Source: JAKJGV01 sp964617565
GTDB taxonomy: Bacteria; Verrucomicrobiota; Kiritimatiellia; CAIQIC01; JAGNIJ01
Assembly: GCA_964617565.1 (NCBI GenBank)
Contig: CAZTYH010000075.1
Coordinates: forward strand, 1-13,853
Reading direction: 5' to 3'
DNA: 13,853 nt
How positions within the stretch are numbered: position 1 is the first letter of the stretch; every line of letters starts with the position of its first letter. Shown piece by piece: positions 13,101 through 13,853 of the stretch. A model generated the notes under the pieces. The model did no database searches and was not told the DNA's origin. It saw only the letters and a list, made by a program, of their open reading frames with translations. Position numbers and translations under genes: made by a program.

Positions 13101-13853
13101 GTTATCCCACGCACACAACTGTCGAGAAAGGCCGCTTGCTCCAGATTGGGCCGTTTGGGAATACGAATCTGAACATGGAGATCGAAGAAGTCGGGTTTAC
13201 GGGGGATCATCTGATCAAGGAATGGCCGAGCGGGACGGCGATCGATTTCCCGGACGGCACATCGCCGACCTGGAAGAAGACCGGCAATCCCGCTAAGGCC
13301 GTTGCCTACACGAAGGGATCTCAACCCATTGCGTTTACGAAAGTGTCGGTCTCTCCAGCCAATCTTGGCACCACCCTAACGGCGGATTTTCGCATCAAGG
13401 TCAACGGCAATGTTGTTGCGACGAAGAACGGTGTTCAACTGGGTGGGGCCGAGGTGTCCTTTGACAATATCAGCTTCAGTTCGTCGTTGGAAACGACCGT
13501 CAAGAAAACCGAGCCGGTCTTTGAATGGGAGATGAAGCTGGACGGCGTAGGCACCTGGACATCTATCGGTTCAAGCGGCCCGCACACCTTCTGCTGGACG
13601 CATGGAACGCCGAGCACGTCGGATCTTTTCGATTTGGCAATGGAGAAGGCATGTGAATATATCAACGGGAATGCGGATTATGCTGTTCGGGTAAATGCCG
13701 GCATCGATACCGACTTGGTCTACCGACCATGGCAGGCGAAGCCTTCAGGTTATGAAACAGGAAACGGTGGCGTTCTTAATGCGTATAGCGATGGTGCTGC
13801 ACAATGTGACGTAAATGCGTTTCTGCTTAAATATCTCTTGGATTCGGTCGGAA
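10151..13853 (+). CDS. Giant surface protein: TSP3 repeats, Ig-like modules, transglutaminase-like start (3' partial)
   Basis: An uninterrupted frame of 1234 codons still open at the window end. ATG at 10151 follows GGAGG by five bases. Residues 14-36 are a hydrophobic signal or anchor helix. Residues 40-300 form an unassigned Glu-rich region. Residues 305-399 hold calcium-binding thrombospondin type 3 repeats (DVDSDGDGLPDAHE, DTDGDGASDGDE, DLDGDGLSDDLE, DTDGDWAGDGYE). Ig-like beta-sandwich modules follow at about 401-488, 490-580, 581-685 and 690-775, the second and third ending in (D)MAGN/DAAGN signatures. Residues about 780-935 are a Trp- and Cys-rich module I do not recognise. At about 1158-1234 the pattern LAMEKACEYINGNADYAVRVN ... 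GAAQCDVNAFLLKYLLDSVG fits the start of a transglutaminase-like core, with Cys1219 as candidate nucleophile; the catalytic His and Asp would lie beyond the edge. Likely exported and cell-surface. Its GC content is clearly lower than that of the genes before the tRNA fragment. Confidence 0.9.
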   Translation, partial: MVERLRRLMGRTEIRILVLLVCCILLAGLAVSIAQWTRASSRFELPTISSWDELVGEYLQFRDGAFPLVVPDECLPLGQLEATLDRYTLGELERQPGWYWNFDGGTFCFEADSELAKQLGERAEVVVYEDMENGEILILRVPEKEGEDYREEIVYRAPEWRELAKGESYDVYLWRELSKRRIAWQVTLKTRKLAEEDLAAAELEALSRDPEEGEGGMLLRFGEEWTNIWVSVQGPNNGLTNVVIGIHVPDGFTNRVDIFAITNLLSFPWELVATISMDDTTNSVYWTDSLYDELEACFYTAGNADVDSDGDGLPDAHERFLYGTDPHNWDTDGDGASDGDEIAAGTNPLNNPGDLDGDGLSDDLEIVLGTDPFSADTDGDWAGDGYELEWGFDPLDSDSTPPRRMILDDGNQYTRSTNITVSLPGLVADHIIIGETSDLTNGVLYTFSQQVEYGLQSESNGVRTLYARLYRDTVVQSPLISESIVFDNVAPTISELSPTNGASTDRRWIMVSGVVTDAYSAVQVFIDGQWSDGVSSEGLFQYDRYMLSSGTNAVLITARDMAGNIATQQLDVVQDTSGDTTPPSIALIMPRDFEVDGGVTNWLDQTTFGTNEVLYVQGVTDDETADVRLMVHAEGQTNGPSPAIVVGVQVWGAVQLFPGTNLLEALASDAAGNAATSTWVVIRDTNFFFEITSPVAYQQMNSPSVTVYGVASPAFLAATITVNGVETAITNQGTHVSFATLSPVPLNVGRTEIGALAMLDGRSYYADPQVYGYEVLAMNSILQYGFDLHWSPIFLGECGIVGYDTWVATGTYTKEWLAEGRTLIKNDEWEDVYCKVHCDTDCDYWSTATVTHTSSDIWPWPARFGREERNLSFIEKAWDWQARVWHSMDCWMYENWEHDGTLRFIKRWPTEETQLVILHFDYIDYRRAPGVPFDPSLITYRGQSGFWYDGKTSFLVPLRTEVEYTISATDFTWPSYIYFTSYPGYPTHTTVEKGRLLQIGPFGNTNLNMEIEEVGFTGDHLIKEWPSGTAIDFPDGTSPTWKKTGNPAKAVAYTKGSQPIAFTKVSVSPANLGTTLTADFRIKVNGNVVATKNGVQLGGAEVSFDNISFSSSLETTVKKTEPVFEWEMKLDGVGTWTSIGSSGPHTFCWTHGTPSTSDLFDLAMEKACEYINGNADYAVRVNAGIDTDLVYRPWQAKPSGYETGNGGVLNAYSDGAAQCDVNAFLLKYLLDSVG
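11063..11346 (+). repeat. Thrombospondin type 3 / calcium-binding repeat block
   Basis: Four in-frame repeats of the DxDxDG(x)xD type within the giant protein, spaced by about 20-26 residues and separated by G-T-(D/N)-P turns (YGTDPHNWDTD, AGTNPLNNPGD, LGTDPFSADTD, WGFDPLDSD). In the family these bind calcium and form a rigid stalk. The DNA shows matching periodic GACGGCGACGGA-like runs, a likely substrate for repeat expansion or contraction. Confidence 0.85.

Overview
The window is bacterial, GC-rich over most of its length, and reads as a member of the PVC group (Verrucomicrobiota/Kiritimatiellota/Lentisphaerota-like). The best markers are an ECF sigma factor of the type first named from Rhodopirellula/Verrucomicrobium, its coupled anti-sigma/terpenoid-cyclase-fold partner, and a giant secreted protein with thrombospondin type 3 repeats, Ig-like modules and the start of a transglutaminase-like domain. 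The phylum is an inference from family distribution; no rRNA is present.

Layout. (1) Positions 1-80 hold the tail of an unidentified gene. (2) 114-2507 (-) encodes a PHP-phosphoesterase/GT4-glycosyltransferase fusion. It diverges from a two-gene operon, 2697-4843 (+), encoding an FHA-TM-TPR protein translationally coupled to a WaaE/KdtX-type GT2. This looks like an envelope-glycan block. (3) 4849-5394 (-) is a four-helix membrane protein with an orphan Cys4 tail. It diverges from a small stand-alone FHA protein (5676-6071, +) preceded by a textbook sigma-54 promoter. (4) 6077-8295 (-) is a coupled pair, an ECF sigma factor followed by a membrane anti-sigma-like protein whose outer part has squalene-cyclase QW repeats. 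It diverges from a MATE efflux pump (8465-9829, +). (5) 9830-10150 contains a consensus sigma-70 promoter, the 5' two-thirds of tRNA-Val(GAC) with no 3' part, and a strong intrinsic terminator. (6) 10151 to the window end is an open reading frame of at least 1234 codons for the giant surface protein. Its base composition is visibly lower in GC than the genes before the tRNA fragment.

Functionally the window is regulatory and envelope-oriented: two FHA proteins, one ECF sigma/anti-sigma pair, one sigma-54 promoter, two glycosyltransferases, one drug/metabolite exporter and one cell-surface protein. Gene packing is tight: two stop/start overlaps of 4 nt and two convergent pairs only 5 nt apart. 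The items most worth a second look are the broken tRNA with intact promoter and terminator, the sigma-54-driven FHA protein that has lost its phosphothreonine-binding residues, the anti-sigma/cyclase-fold fusion, and the unrecognised Trp/Cys-rich module inside the giant protein. No CRISPR array, transposase or integrase was seen.
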